Shown here: piece by piece, positions 41,358 through 53,500 of the stretch
Position numbering within the stretch: the first letter of the stretch is position 1
Layout: each line of letters begins with the position of its first letter
From: Neostapfia colusana
Lineage: Eukaryota; Streptophyta; Magnoliopsida; Poales; Poaceae
Assembly: GCA_030760725.1 (NCBI GenBank)
Contig: JASWHV010000013.1
Span: 40,892,699 to 40,956,698, forward strand
Length of the DNA: 64,000 nt
Reading direction: 5' to 3'
Made by a program: the position numbers and the translations under genes
The notes under the pieces: generated by a model
Seen by the model: the letters and a program-made list of their open reading frames with translations, nothing else
Databases searched by the model: none
What the model was told of the DNA's origin: nothing

Positions 41358-44300
41358 TGTCACACCCGGTTTCTCCGAAGAACAATCGAGTGAATATCAC
41401 ATGTATGCCAGGATCATTTTCTCATACATGTGATGACAAATAGTAAAGCATCATTTATTACAAGCCAGGTGTCGAATATAAATAAGTTTTACATAGCATA
41501 CGTCTCGATGGACGATAATAAGTTCATAATATGTAAATAAAACAGCAGCGGAATATTATTCTTGTGGGCTCCGTCACAGGCGTTGCCCGGGGGACTCCAT
41601 AAACCTAGAATCCTTCTTCGGGTCCGAAGTCTTGGTCATTGAACACAACATCATCCCCTTGACCTGAGCAGCAATTTAAACCAACAAATATGGAAGTTTG
41701 AGTACCGTTGGTACTCAGCAAGTGTGAGAAAGTTATGTCATGCATGGCTAGAACAAGGAGAGGTTGAACTCATGGTTAAAGCACTACGCAATTTAATACC
41801 TATCACCTTACCTTATTAAGCACCTACATTACTACAAAGGTGAAATGGTCCCAATCTCCCAACCCATCATCATAACAAATAACCATAACCTCAATTCCAA
41901 TTTTAAGCTCCCCGCTTAACGTCCTCAACTTCCAAAGCCATCAATCCTCTAATCATGAATAAGTCCAAGCTGCTCTTGACCGTGAGCACGGCTGTCATGA
42001 CAGTTTTAACTCTGCAGAGTTTGCACCACTGTACCCACATGTAGTGATTTCATCCCCCGTTGCCGGGTGGACTAAAAGAACCTCCATTATGCTAGTGGCC
42101 ACGAACCACATTCACATTTCCCAGGTGTGTAGCTAGGAGATCACTACGAAGCCTTTACAATGGGATTCCCGACGAGCATGGGCCCACTGAGGTTTCACCC
42201 CTAACAGCATACAAGAGGCTCCAACCCCGCTGCAGTGGCCCCCTCTTGAGCCTTGCGGTTCATATGGTAGTCCAGCTGACACCTATTCCCCGTACCATCC
42301 AACACACCCATACTACGCCTGGGATACACCTAATTAATTGGTCAAGCTGCCCCATCTCAGCATGTGGTTGTACGGTAAAGCCAGGTTACATGCTCCATGA
42401 ACCGGTCCTTAGGATCCAGGCAAGTACTAAACACAAACCCGAGTCTCGTGCACCCAGCACCAACCAAATCATCCAACTTGCCTCAATCCCTACCTCTACA
42501 TAACTCATAATATCTCATTCAAGAGTAAGGTAAATAAATTGATGATCTCATATCCCAATTTTCTCATTCTAAGCATCGCTAAGCATAAGCATGATAATAA
42601 ATGACATGATAAAATAAACCCCAACCCAAGCTACAAGAAAACAAGGTAATGCAATTCTAGGGAAACTTCCTAGCATGGGTTTCATATTTCAATTGACAAT
42701 GCAAATAATTCTATCTACACATCCTAGCATAGGATCAAAGTGGTCAAGGACACTTGCCTTCTTCCTGCTGCTCTGGGAATGGATAGTCCTGATCGTGGAA
42801 GGGAAGAACTTGCTCTGGGGCAGGTTTTACTCATGCCAACACACATAGCAAAAGAAAACAACAATCCATAAGACATAGTTCACACTTTCACTCCACACAT
42901 ACATACATATGATAGTCATTCACATTTCTAAGTGTTGCTGTTACTCTAGATGTGTTGATTTTTGGCCTACATGCACTTTTAAACTTATGTATATTATTTC
43001 TAACTTTTGCATTCAGTTTTATGTTTGCATACTATACATGAATTTCCAATTTAAACAAATTCTTTAATACACTCTTTAGCTACCAAGTTTGCATGGATGG
43101 TAATTTCCTACTCCAAATGGGTTTTCAGATCTTCTACCAAATCCTAAACTGAAGTCTTTGGATTTGGAGACTTCATTTATCATTTTCTAGTTATGCATAC
43201 CTATTTTCCTATATTTTCCAGATTTATTTTCTATGCCTAAAAGTGAGTTTTAATATTAAATAGTAGGGCATATCATCTAAACAGAATAGGTTCTGATCTA
43301 AAATATTAAAAAACATATTTTGGAACTTCTCCTCTGATGTGAACTAATTTAAATTTATTTTACCAATTTTCAGAATTCTTTTCTAACCTAAAAATATGTC
43401 CCTATAACTAATAAATGTGAACAATCAATTAAACAGATTCATTTCAGCTTAAAATCTACATTTAACTCATTCTAAAGTTTTCCAAGTGCTAGGAGAGTTT
43501 AAATTTGAATTTACAATGTGTTTGTCTCACCTTTTAAATTTTAAATCCTAATCACATATTCAAATTCCTAAATTTAATATCATATAGGGTTAAAAAGGTA
43601 AACTCACCCCACTACATGGTCTATTATATTATTTCACAAATTTCCAGGGGTCTAACTACACATAACAGAGGGTTTTTCCTAATTTTTATTAAGTCCAGGG
43701 GCTAAAACTGATTTTTAAATGAATTTACATGAATTTCTGAAGTTCCAGGGGCTAGATCAGAAGTTTCCGGGGCTAGCTCGTGTTTTCCGAAATCCCCAGG
43801 GGGTAGCACGTAAGAATCCCGGCCTTTATAATGCGGGGCCGATGTGGACCGTCCGATTTAAAACAGACGGCTGAGATTATAACGTCGAACCGGTACGCGG
43901 GGATTTTAATTCTACCGTGCGATTTTAAATAGACGGCGCACAAGCGGCCACGTCGCCCTGGCCGTGCGCGGGCGGCGCTGCCCGGCGGCACGCGGCGGCG
44001 ATCTCGCCGGAAAACTTCGGATCTTCACCTATTCCTCCTAAAACTGTGATTTCATGGCATAGATCGGTAGAGGGGAGGTTGGGGATCTCACCTCGGGGTT
44101 TTTCTTGAGCTCGGAGGTCTTGGAAGACGGTCGACGACGAGGTCTGAGATGGAATCGCTGCGGTGCTCGTCGGAGCTGTGCCTAGAGCGCAAACCACCGA
44201 GTTTTCTGCACCTGCGTGATTCCCCGGAGGCGGTGGAACACGATCGGCGTGTTAGATCGGAAAATCAGAGCAGGGATCGAGAGAAAAGATGATCGGAGCT

Positions 44301-44745
44301 TCGGTTCTCACCGGGAGGAAAAACAGCCGATCGGGTGGGGAAAACGGGACGATGCCGGCGTTTATATAGGTGGGGGAGGGCGGCATGTCCGTTGTGATCG
44401 AGTTGGAGTCGTCCGGGACCAGAATTCGGCTGGGGGACGCGAGATTCCAGGGTAGTTTGGATTCGGGCGCGCGGAGAAGTCCCGGCTGTTGGCGCGAGCG
44501 AGAGGTGGGGGATGACACGCGGGCCCCGCTTGTCATTGAGAAAGAGAGAGGGGAGCGCTCGGCTGCGGCTGGCGCGGGGGCAGGTGGGCCGGCTGGTGGG
44601 TTTCGGCCCACTGGCCGGGGGTTTTGTTTTTTCTTTTTCTTTTCTGTTTTGATTTGAATTTAAATTCCAATTTGAATTTCTGCACCACATGCAATACGTC
44701 CAAAAAATTTTAAATTCCCCTCTTAACAGGTTTTGGGGTGTTACA
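41358..44745 (-). repeat. 3' LTR of element D (3.39 kb)
   Basis: On the plus strand it starts TGTCACACCCGG and ends GGGTGTTACA. It holds the stem-loop (41699-41717), a long AT-rich middle and a GC-rich stretch with TATATAAA on the minus strand (44361-44368). Small ORFs here have weaker counterparts in the 5' LTR and are not supported as genes. Confidence 0.95.
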
Positions 44746-44781
44746 GCTCTACCCCCTATAAAAAATCTCGTCCTCGAGATT
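44746..44781 (-). promoter_or_regulatory. Polypurine tract and inverted repeat before the 3' LTR of element D
   Basis: On the minus strand this reads AATCTCG-AGGA-CGAGATT (44764-44781), then AGGGGGTAGAGC joined to the LTR. It overlaps or lies just beyond the end of pol. Confidence 0.8.
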
Positions 44782-44788
44782 GGTGGTT

Positions 44789-46100
44789 CTAGGAAAACAA
44801 TTCCGGAAACTGTGCCTTAAGCTCGTCTTCTCGCTCCCATGTGGCTTCCTCTTCCGAGTGATGCTTCCACTGCACCTTGCACATCCGAATTCTTTTATTT
44901 CTTGTGAGGCGTTCCATTGTCTCCAAAATCTTGACTGGTTGCTCGGCATAAGACAGATCCTCTCGTACGTCAACCTCATTCATTGGTAACATCTCTTCAG
45001 GCGTCCTTAGACATTTCTTGAGCTGTGACATATGGAATACATCATGCATATCCGATAGGCGAGCCGATAGTTCTAGTTGATATGCCACTTCGCCTTTCCT
45101 CTCCAGAACTTGAAAGGGTCCGATGTATCGAGGTGATAACTTCCCTTTCACCTTGAACCGACGAAGTCCTCGGATAGGGGACACCTTGAGATAAACATAG
45201 TCACCCACATTGAAAACGAGCTCTCTTCTCCGTACATCGGCATAGCTCTTTTGTCGTGTTTGTGCTATCCTCAAGTTGTTGTGGATTTCCCTCACTTTTG
45301 CCTGGGCTTCTTGTAGTACCTCGGGCCCAAACACTTTACTTTCCCCTGTTTGGTTCCAAAATAGTGGAGTTCTGCACTTCCTCCCATACAAAGCCTCAAA
45401 TGTTGACATCTTCATACTAGCCTGATAGCTGTTGTTATAAGAGAACTCCGCATACGGTAAGTTCTTATCCCAACTCCGATTATTTTTCAGTGCACACGCT
45501 CTCAGCATATCCTCAAGGATCTGATTGGTTCTTTTCGTCTGCCCGTCAGTTTGGGGATGATAGGCAGAACTAAAATTCAGATGAGTTCCCATGGTTTCAT
45601 GCAACTTCTGCTAGAACCTTGAGGTGAACTGCGTCCCTCGATCTGACACTATCTTCTTTGGCACTCCATGGAAACACACAATCCTTGACATGTACAATTA
45701 TGCCAATTTGGATCCGTTGTAGCTTTCTTTCACGGGAATGAAATGAGCTACCTTGGTTAGCCTGTCTATAGTGACCCATATCGAATCATATCCTGATTGG
45801 GTCCTAGGTAGTCCCACTATGAAATCCATACCGATTTCTTCCCATTTCCATTCAGGCACTTTGAGTGGTTGCAATAATCCCGCGGGTCGTTGATGTTCTG
45901 CTTTCACCAACTGACATGTGTCACACAGGGCAACATGTTCCGCGACATCTCGCTTCATGCCATACCACCAATACCTGCTCTTGAGGTCCTGGTACATCTT
46001 CGTACTCCCAGGATGAATGGAATAGTCGGAATCATGAGCCTCCTTCAAAATCAATTCACGGATCTCCTTCACATCAGGCACACAGATTCTTTTCCCGTGC
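44789..46100 (-). pseudogene. pol: Gypsy integrase and chromodomain (element D)
   Basis: The zinc domain shows EAHDSDYSIHPGS and CDTCQLVK. The core has MDFIVGLPRTQSGYDS, VSDRGTQFTSRF and YHPQTDGQTKRTNQ. The catalytic Glu of DD35E, found as QTERTN in A and QTERVN in E and F, reads Lys here. In-frame stops occur at about 46100 (between RNase H and the zinc domain), 45698 and 45613. The rest is open from 45604: NNSYQASM, GRKCRTPLFW, KVSPIRGLRRFKVKGKLSP. The chromodomain (RLTRNKRIRMCKVQWKHHSE to TWEREDELKAQFPELFS) is intact. With the catalytic change and three stops the copy cannot encode its own integrase. Confidence 0.93.
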
Positions 46101-47745
46101 TAAACCGTACCTTGTTCATCCTCTCTAAAACCAGGGGCTCTATTATCCTTGATGAGTTGTCGAATTTCTTGTATCTTCTCATCATTCTTTTGACCATCGC
46201 GTATGTCTTGCTCTAAGGTGGAGTACACTTCCATGGCGATGGCTTCACCACTATTCACCAGGCATAGATTGAGTCTTATAACATCGTCCTTCAATTCTGC
46301 AGGCATGTCCTTCAATCTAAACCTATTGACCTGCACTTTCTGGCTTAAAGCATCTGCCACGACATTCGCTTTCCCAGGATGATAGTTAATGCCCACACCA
46401 AAGTCGTTGATTAGCTCTAACCATGTCCTTTGTCTGAGGTTGACATCTGGCTGTGTGAAAATGTACTTTAAGCTCTTATGATCCGTATATATCTCTGTTC
46501 TCTTCCCCATCAAGTAATGCCGCCAAATCTTCAACGCGTGTACCACTGCAGCTAGCTCTAGGTCATGTGTAGGATAGTTCTTCTCGTGTTTCCGGAGCTG
46601 CCGGGACGCGTAAGCCATGACATGCCCCTCTTGCATGAGAACACATCCCAATCTGTTTCCAGAGGCATCGCAGTACACCGAAAAGTTTTTCTGCATATCT
46701 GGCATAACGAGCACTGGGGCTGTTGTCAATCTCTTCTTCAGTTCTTGAAAACTCGTCTCACATTGTGGTGTCCATGTGAATGTGATTCCCTTCTCCAACA
46801 ATTTGGTGAGGGGTCTCCAAATCTTGGAGAAACCCTCGATAAACTGTCGATAATACCCAGCCAATCCTAAGAAGCTTCGGACTTCCCCGACATTCTCAGG
46901 GGTCTTCCATTTCTGTACACCCTCGATCTTGGCGGGATCTACGGAGATTCCTCCCTCCGAGATTATATGTCCTAAGAAGGGAACTCTCTTCAACCAGAAT
47001 TCACACTTGCTCAGCTTGGCATATAGTTGGTGTTCTATCAGTTTTTGCAACCCCAACCTTAAATGCCTCTCATGTTCTTCTTCATCTTTGGAAAAGACGA
47101 GAATGTCATCAATGAAAACCACCACAAATTTGTCCTGATATTCCATGAATACCTTGTTCATGAGATACATGAAGTATGCCGGGGCATTAGTTAGCCCGAA
47201 AGGCATGACGGTGTATTCATACAGTCCATACCGAGATACGAAAGCTGTCTTTGGAATATCAGTTTGCTTATCTTAAGTTGGTGGTATGCCGACCTGAGAT
47301 CAATTTTCGAGAACACACAAGCTCCCCTCAACTGATCAAACAAGTCTTCAATGCGGGGTAATGGGTACTTGTTCTTGATGGTTACTTCATTCAACGCACG
47401 GTAGTCTACACATAACCTTTGGGTTCCGTCCTTCTTGGGCACAAATATCACTAGAGCTCCCCATGGTGAGGAACTAGGACGAATGTACCCCTTCTCTGTC
47501 AACTCTCTTAAATGTTCCTTGAGTTCTTCCATCTGTTTAGAGTCCATCCGATAAGGTCTCTTGTATAACGGAGCTGTTCCAGGCACTAGCTCAATCGCGA
47601 ATTCCACTTCACGATCGGGGGGCATACCTGGCAACTCCTCCGGAAAAACATCTGGATATTCTTTGATGATCCTGATATCCTCCACTTCCACCTCAACTTG
47701 ATTGAGTTTAATGTCCCTCCTAGGCTCTTGTATGGTTAAACTTTA
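46101..47745 (-). pseudogene. pol: Gypsy reverse transcriptase and RNase H (element D)
   Basis: RT begins after a frameshift near 47745, with EYPDVFPEELPGMPPDREVE, KPYIRPSSSPWGA-type and FSKIDLRSAYHQLKI signatures. A second frameshift near 47260 interrupts the region after YHQLKI; the rest continues in the frame open from 47206 with FGLTNAPAYFMYLMN and the catalytic FIDDILVFSK. RNase H has VYCDASGNRLGCVLMQEGH, HDLELAAVVHALKIW, YTDHKSLKYIF and GKANVVADALSQK. Catalytic residues are present but the frame is broken twice. Confidence 0.92.
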
Positions 47746-49252
47746 CTCTTGTGCCACTAGGGTGAGTTAGTTCCACCGTTCTTGTCGAACAATGGATGAT
47801 TCCTTTATGTTTGGTCAACCAATCCATACCCAAAATAATATCTATCCCTTGTGAATCTATCACTATGAGGTTGGCAGTAAATACTACCCCATTAATGTCT
47901 AGATTCATCTTGGGACACACTTGTCTTGTCCTTATCTCTCCCCCTGGAGAGTTTACTGCTAGCATATGGTCCATTTGAGTTGTTGCTAGATCATGCTTCT
48001 TAACAAACCCTTGAGCAATGAACGAGTGGGTAGCACCAGAATCAAACAACAGGGTTGCAATGTGTAAATTGGCAGGAAACTTACCAACTACCACGTCGGG
48101 TGCCTCTTGCGCCTCCTCCATGGTCACGTGGTTCACCCATCCTCGTATCACATTCTGTTGTTGTGGCTGCACGGGCTTCTTCTTTGGGCACTTATGAGCG
48201 TAGTGCCCCACTTCACCACAGTTAAAGCATTGCACCCCAACCTTAGGTGCCTGGCCTTTGTTGTCTTGGGGTTGGTTTGGGGGTCATTGTACTGCTGGTC
48301 GAGGTTGATATGTGGGGCGAGGCTGCTGTACAAACTGACGTTGTGGCTGTGCTGGTGCTGATGGAGGCCTGAAGTTCGGGTTGTACCCTCTCGGTGCTGA
48401 GTAGGGTACCGCAGCACGGCTCGTCTGCCCTGCGGGTTGCATCAGACGTGGGCGTGTGTTGCTACCCGAGGCTTGGTGTGACCATCCCGCCTTCCTCTTG
48501 TTTTCATTTTCCAAGGCCTTCAGCTTCCTTTCCACAACAAATGCTCTGTCCACCATCCTTTGGAAGCTTTCATACTCGTTGGAGGACATTGCACACTGCA
48601 TTTCCGCTGTAAGTCCTTCCACAAAGCAGTCCTGTTTCTGCTCATCAGTCTCGATGTCCCGTGGTGCATAACGGGATAGTTGGGTGAATTTAGTGAGGTA
48701 TTCCCTCACAGTCATGTTTCCTTGCTGCAGCCCCAAGAACTCCTTTCTCTTGTTTTTGAGTTCACCCCTTGGTATGTAATGGTTGCGGAAACTACGCTTG
48801 AACTCTTCCCAAGTGATGTTCTCAGGGTCATGATGGGCTGCCACGTACGCGGTCCACCAATCACCAGCAGGTCCATGCAATTGGTGAGAGGCAAACAGCA
48901 CCCTCTCATAACCTTGGCATTGCATGATCCTCATCTTTCTCTCAATGGTCTTTAGCTAGTCATCTGCCTCCAGAGGTTCAGCAGCACTTGCAAACTTTGG
49001 AGGTTGAGTCCCTAGAAACTCACTCAACCTTGGTTGGCGTGGTGCAGCTTGTGGAGGTGGAGCTTGGTGCAAGTTGGCCACCACTTGAGTTAGGATCTAG
49101 ATGAGCTGATTTTGATTTTCAAGCATTTGGTGGATGGGATCAACTCCTTCACGGCGACCACCCCTGTCTTGTCCTCCATAAAGATGAGGGTTGCCGGCCT
49201 CATCGTTGTTGTTGGTGGGGTTGGCACCACGACCCTTTCCTCTTCCGGCCAT
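47720..49252 (-). pseudogene. gag: Gypsy gag and protease in one frame with three stops (element D)
   Basis: The ATG at 49250-49252 opens with a glycine/arginine-rich start (MAGRGKGRGANPTNNN). Capsid blocks are FLGTQPPKF, AEPLEADD, ASHQLHGPAGDWW and FRNHYIPRGELKNKR, followed by GNMTVREYLTKFTQLSRYAP. Two TAG stops fall near 49097 and 48955, and a TGA at 48284-48286. The same frame then gives the zinc knuckle CFNCGEVGHYAHKC and the protease active site LFDSGATHSFI, ending LGMDWLTKHKGIIHC before the stop at 47720. Gag and protease are thus fused in frame, as usual in gypsy elements. The stops look like C-to-T or G-to-A type decay. Confidence 0.92.
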
Positions 49253-49570
49253 CTATCATGATCAACCAAATGTCAATTTAAAGCATTACGTGTTAACTTC
49301 CCAATTTTCTTGTTTAAACTTAAAATTTTGAGGCCTTATTATATTTATATTTTCTGAGGGTTTCACGTCTCACACGAAAATAAATGCACTCTTAATTCAT
49401 AGGGGTTCACACATCAAAGCAAAACAACTTGAAGACGAGGTTGTGGACAAATGCCCATGGCTTCCACAACTCATGTCACACTCCAAACATTAACACATCA
49501 TTAACTAAGGTATTGACTCGCCTACTCGATAACCTGCTGAACTATGGGAAAGGACGCTACACGACTCATA
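49253..49570 (-). other. Spacer between the extra ORF and gag of element D
   Basis: About 320 bp of AT-rich DNA with no coding frame that I can support. It separates the upstream ORF from the gag start codon, so gag would need splicing, reinitiation or a separate message if the upstream ORF is translated from the genomic RNA. Confidence 0.5.
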
Positions 49571-50341
49571 TCACTGAGCTGGCTCCTCGGGATCTTCCTC
49601 ATTATTGCGGCTGCCCTCTGACTCCGCTTTGGGTGGGGAAGCTGCTGGTGGGGAAGTGCGGCGACGCCTGCTCGCCCGGCGATCTGGGGAGTCAGGAGTC
49701 CATGTGTCATTCACGGTGGCACACAGTTCATTCCCATCTCCTCTTTCTCTCGCCCTCAAGCTGGCTCGAAGCAATGCCTTAGTCTCCTTCAGTGTGTCAC
49801 GAACATCCTGGAGCTCCTGCTGGCACTCCTGTAGTCGAGTGCTGAGCATAGCAGCATCCTCCAAGCACAGGTCCATGTGCTCATGGGAAGTCCCCTGCTG
49901 CACTGGCAGGTACTTGTACTCCGTTGTACCACTCCCACGCTGGAGGACATACATGTACTCAGTCCTGTCCAGGTGGCGACGGTAGATGTGACTCTGGTAG
50001 GTGATGGCCTCCCAGGTGACATCCTTCTCCCCATCGACCTGTGTCGCTCGGCAAGCTAGAGAGCGGTGGATCTTGAGCAGCTGATTTTCATGGATAATCC
50101 TCATTTCTGAACTCCATTCTTCCCGCTTCTCACGGATGGTCCGGGTGGAGCTGTAGTGTATGATTAGCTTGCCCGTATTGCCGGCGGCGTGGAGCATACG
50201 TCGAAGATGGCGCAACAAGCCTCCTACTGCCAATCCGTAGGAGAGGTACGGCATCGGACGATTCTCCTCTCTCAAGGCAAGGGCAACTACGGGAACTCTC
50301 CCTCCGGTGGACTTGCGGGCGGTGCGGATCTTGCGAACCAT
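49571..50341 (-). CDS. Unrecognised 256-aa ORF between PBS and gag of element D
   Basis: An intact frame from ATG (50339-50341) to TGA (49571-49573), in the sense direction of the element, lying after the PBS and before gag. I do not recognise a domain. The N-terminal part is basic (VRKIRTARKS). The middle has a PYLSYGLAVGGLLRHLRRML segment and a WEAITYQSHIYRRHLDR stretch. A strongly coiled-coil-like segment follows (about residues 165-200, LEDAAMLSTRLQECQQELQD). The tail is low complexity, with RRASRRRRT followed by proline, serine and glutamate. No DSG, YxDD or zinc knuckle is visible. It is open although gag and pol of the same copy hold many stops, so it may be young, constrained, or simply lucky. 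It could be an accessory retrotransposon protein or a captured host segment. Confidence 0.6.
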   Translation of the reverse strand: MVRKIRTARKSTGGRVPVVALALREENRPMPYLSYGLAVGGLLRHLRRMLHAAGNTGKLIIHYSSTRTIREKREEWSSEMRIIHENQLLKIHRSLACRATQVDGEKDVTWEAITYQSHIYRRHLDRTEYMYVLQRGSGTTEYKYLPVQQGTSHEHMDLCLEDAAMLSTRLQECQQELQDVRDTLKETKALLRASLRARERGDGNELCATVNDTWTPDSPDRRASRRRRTSPPAASPPKAESEGSRNNEEDPEEPAQ

Positions 50342-50544
50342 CTAAAACATAAAGCATTTAAAATTAAGTTAGATAAGATTTTAAACAAAAATCCTATTTT
50401 GAATAAAAGTTGGGGTAAGACGAATAAAGTGACCCCAGTAAATAACACTTTTCAACCCACACCTTTGTAAAATAGTTTTTAAGAAAATAGGGTCCTTAAA
50501 TACGTCTATTTCTACCTAGGTCCACGTTCCTACGGGCAACCTTT
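50342..50544 (-). other. Leader of element D between the upstream ORF and PBS
   Basis: About 200 bp of AT-rich DNA immediately downstream of the PBS in element orientation. No gene; it probably contains part of the genomic RNA leader. Confidence 0.5.
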
Positions 50545-50556
50545 GCTCTGATACCA
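50545..50556 (-). promoter_or_regulatory. Primer binding site, tRNA-iMet type (element D)
   Basis: GCTCTGATACCA on the plus strand is TGGTATCAGAGC on the minus strand, a perfect iMet PBS. Four bases separate it from the 5' LTR. Confidence 0.95.
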
Positions 50557-50560
50557 CTTC

Positions 50561-53500
50561 TGTCACACCCGGTTTCTCCGAAGAACAATCGAGTGAATAT
50601 CACATGTATGCCAGGATCATTTTCTCATATATGTGATGACAAATAGTGAAGCATCATTTATTACAAGCCAGGTATCGAATATAAATAAGTATTACATAGC
50701 ATACGTCTCGATGGACGATAATAAGTTCATAATATGTAAATAAAACAGCAGCGGAAATATTATTCTTGTGGGCTCCGTCACAGGCGTTGCCCGGGGGACT
50801 CCATGATCCTAGAATCCTTCTTCGGGTCCGAAGTCTTGGTCATTGAACACCACATCATCCCCTTGACCTGAGCAGCAATTTAAACCAACAAATATGCAAG
50901 TTTGAGTACCGTTGGTACTCAGCATGTGTGGAAAAGTTATGTCATGCATGGCTAGAACAAGGAGAGGTTGAACTCATGGTTAAAGCACTACACAATTTAA
51001 TACCTGTCACCTTAGCTTATTAAGCACCTACATTACTACAAAGGTGAAATGGTCCCAATCTCCCAACCCATCATCATAATCAAATAACCATAACCTCAAT
51101 TCCAATGTTAAGCTCCCCGCTTAACGTCCTCAACTTCCAAAGCCATCAATCCTCTAATCATGAATAAGTCCAAGCCGCTCTTGACCGTGAGCACGACTGT
51201 CATGACAGTTTTAACTCTGCAGAGTTTGCACCACTGTACCCACATGTAGTAATTTCATCCTCCGTTGCCGGGTGGACTAAAAGAACCTCCATTATGCTAG
51301 TGGCCACGAACCACATTCACACTTCCCAGGTGTGTAGCCAGGAGATTACTACGAAGCCTTTACAAAGGGATTCCTGATGAGCGTGGGCCCACTGGGGTTT
51401 CACCCCTAACAGCATACAAGAGGCTCCAGCCCCACTGCAGTGGCCCCCTCTTGAGCCTTGCGGTTCATATGGTAGTCCAGCTGACACCTATTCCCAGCAC
51501 CATCCAACACACCCATACTACGCCGGGGATACACCTAATTAATTGGCCAAGCTGCCCCATCTCAGCATGTGGTTGGCACGGTAAAGCCAGGTTACATGCT
51601 CTATGAACCGGTCCTTAGGATCCAGGCAAGTACTAAACACAAACCCGAGTCTCGTGCACCCAGCACCAACCAAATCATCCAACTTGCCTCGATCCCTACC
51701 TCTACATAACTCATAATATCTCATTCAAGAGTAAGGTAAATAAATTGATGATCTCATATCCCAATTTTCCCATTCTAAGCATGGCTAATCATAAGCATGA
51801 TAATAAATGACATGATAAAATAAATCCCAACCCAAGCTACAAGAAAACAAGGTAATGCAATTCTAGGGAAACTTCATAGCATGGGTTTCATATTTCAATT
51901 GATAATGCAAATAATTCTATCTACACATCCTAGCATAGGATCAAAGTGGTCAAGGACACTTGCCTTCTTCCTGCTGCTCTGGGAATGGATAGTCCTGATC
52001 TTGGAAGGGAAGAACTTGCTCTGGGGCAGGTTCTACTCATGCCAACACACATAGCAAAAGAAAACAACAATCCATAAGACATAGTTCACACTTTCACTCC
52101 ACACATACATACATATGATAGTCATTCACATTTCTAAGTGTTGTGGTTACTCTGAATGTGTTGATTTTTGGCCTACATGCACTTTTAAACATATGTATAT
52201 TATTTCTAACTTTTGTATTCAGTTTCTGTTTGCACACTATACATGAATTTCCAATTTAAACAAATTCTTTAATACACTCTTTAGCTACCAAGTTTGCATG
52301 GATGGTAATTTCCTACTCCAAATGGGTTTTCAGATCTTCTACCAAATCCTAAACTGAAGTCTTTGGATTTGGAGACTTCATTTATCATTTTCTAGTTATG
52401 CATACCTATTTTCCTATATTTTCCAGATTTATTTTCTATGCCTAAAAGTGAGTTTTAATATTAAATAGTAGGGCATATCATCTAAACAGAATAGGTTCTG
52501 ATCCAAAAATTATTAAATAATATATTTGGGAACTTCTCCTCTGATGTGAACTAATTTAAATTTATTTTACCAATTTTCAGAATTATTTCCTAACCTAAAA
52601 ATGTGTCCCTATAACTAATAAATGTGAACAATCAATTAAACAGATTCATTTTAGCTTAAAATATACTTTTAACTCATTCTAAAGTTTTCCAAGTGCTAGG
52701 AGAGTTTAAATTTGAATTTACAATGTGTTTGTCTCACCTTTTAAATTTTAAATCCTAATCACATATTCAAATTCCTAAATTTAATATCATATAGGGTTAA
52801 AAAGGTAAACTCACCCCACTACAGGGTCTATTATATTATTTCATAAATTTCCAGGGGTCTAACTACACATAACAGAGGGTTTTTCCTAATTTTTATTAAG
52901 TCCAGGGGCTAAAACTGATTTTTAAATGAATTTACATGAAATTCTGAAGTTCTAGGGGCTAGATCAGAAGTTTCCGGGGCTAGCTCGTGTTTTCTGAAAT
53001 CCCCAGGGGGTAGCGCGTAAGAATCCCGGCCTTTATAATGCGGGGCCGACATGGACCATCCGATTTAAAACAGACAGCCGAGATTATAACGTCGAACCGG
53101 TACGCGGGGGTTTTAATTCTACCATGCGATTTTAAATAGACGGTGCACAAGCAGCCACGTCGCCCTGGCCGTGCACGGGCGGCGCTGCCCGGCGGCGGGA
53201 GGCGGCGATCTCGCCGGAAAACTTCGGATCTTCACCTATTCCTCCTAAAACTGGGATTTCATGGCATAGATCGGTAGAGGGGAGGTCGGGGATCTCACCT
53301 CGGGGTTTTTCTTGAGCTCGGAGGTCCTGGAAGACGGTCGGCGACGAGGTCCGAGATGGAATCGCTGCGGTGCTCATCGGAGCTGTGCCTAGAGCGCAAA
53401 CCACTAAGTTTTCTGCACCTGAGTGATTCCCCGGAGGTGGTGGAACACGATCGGCGTGTTAGAACGGAAAATCCGAGCAGGGATCGAGAGAAAAAGGTGA

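Noticed and set aside
40847..41443. 198-codon plus-strand ORF
   Set aside because: It crosses the border between solo LTR K and the LTR of D, so it cannot be an ancestral gene.
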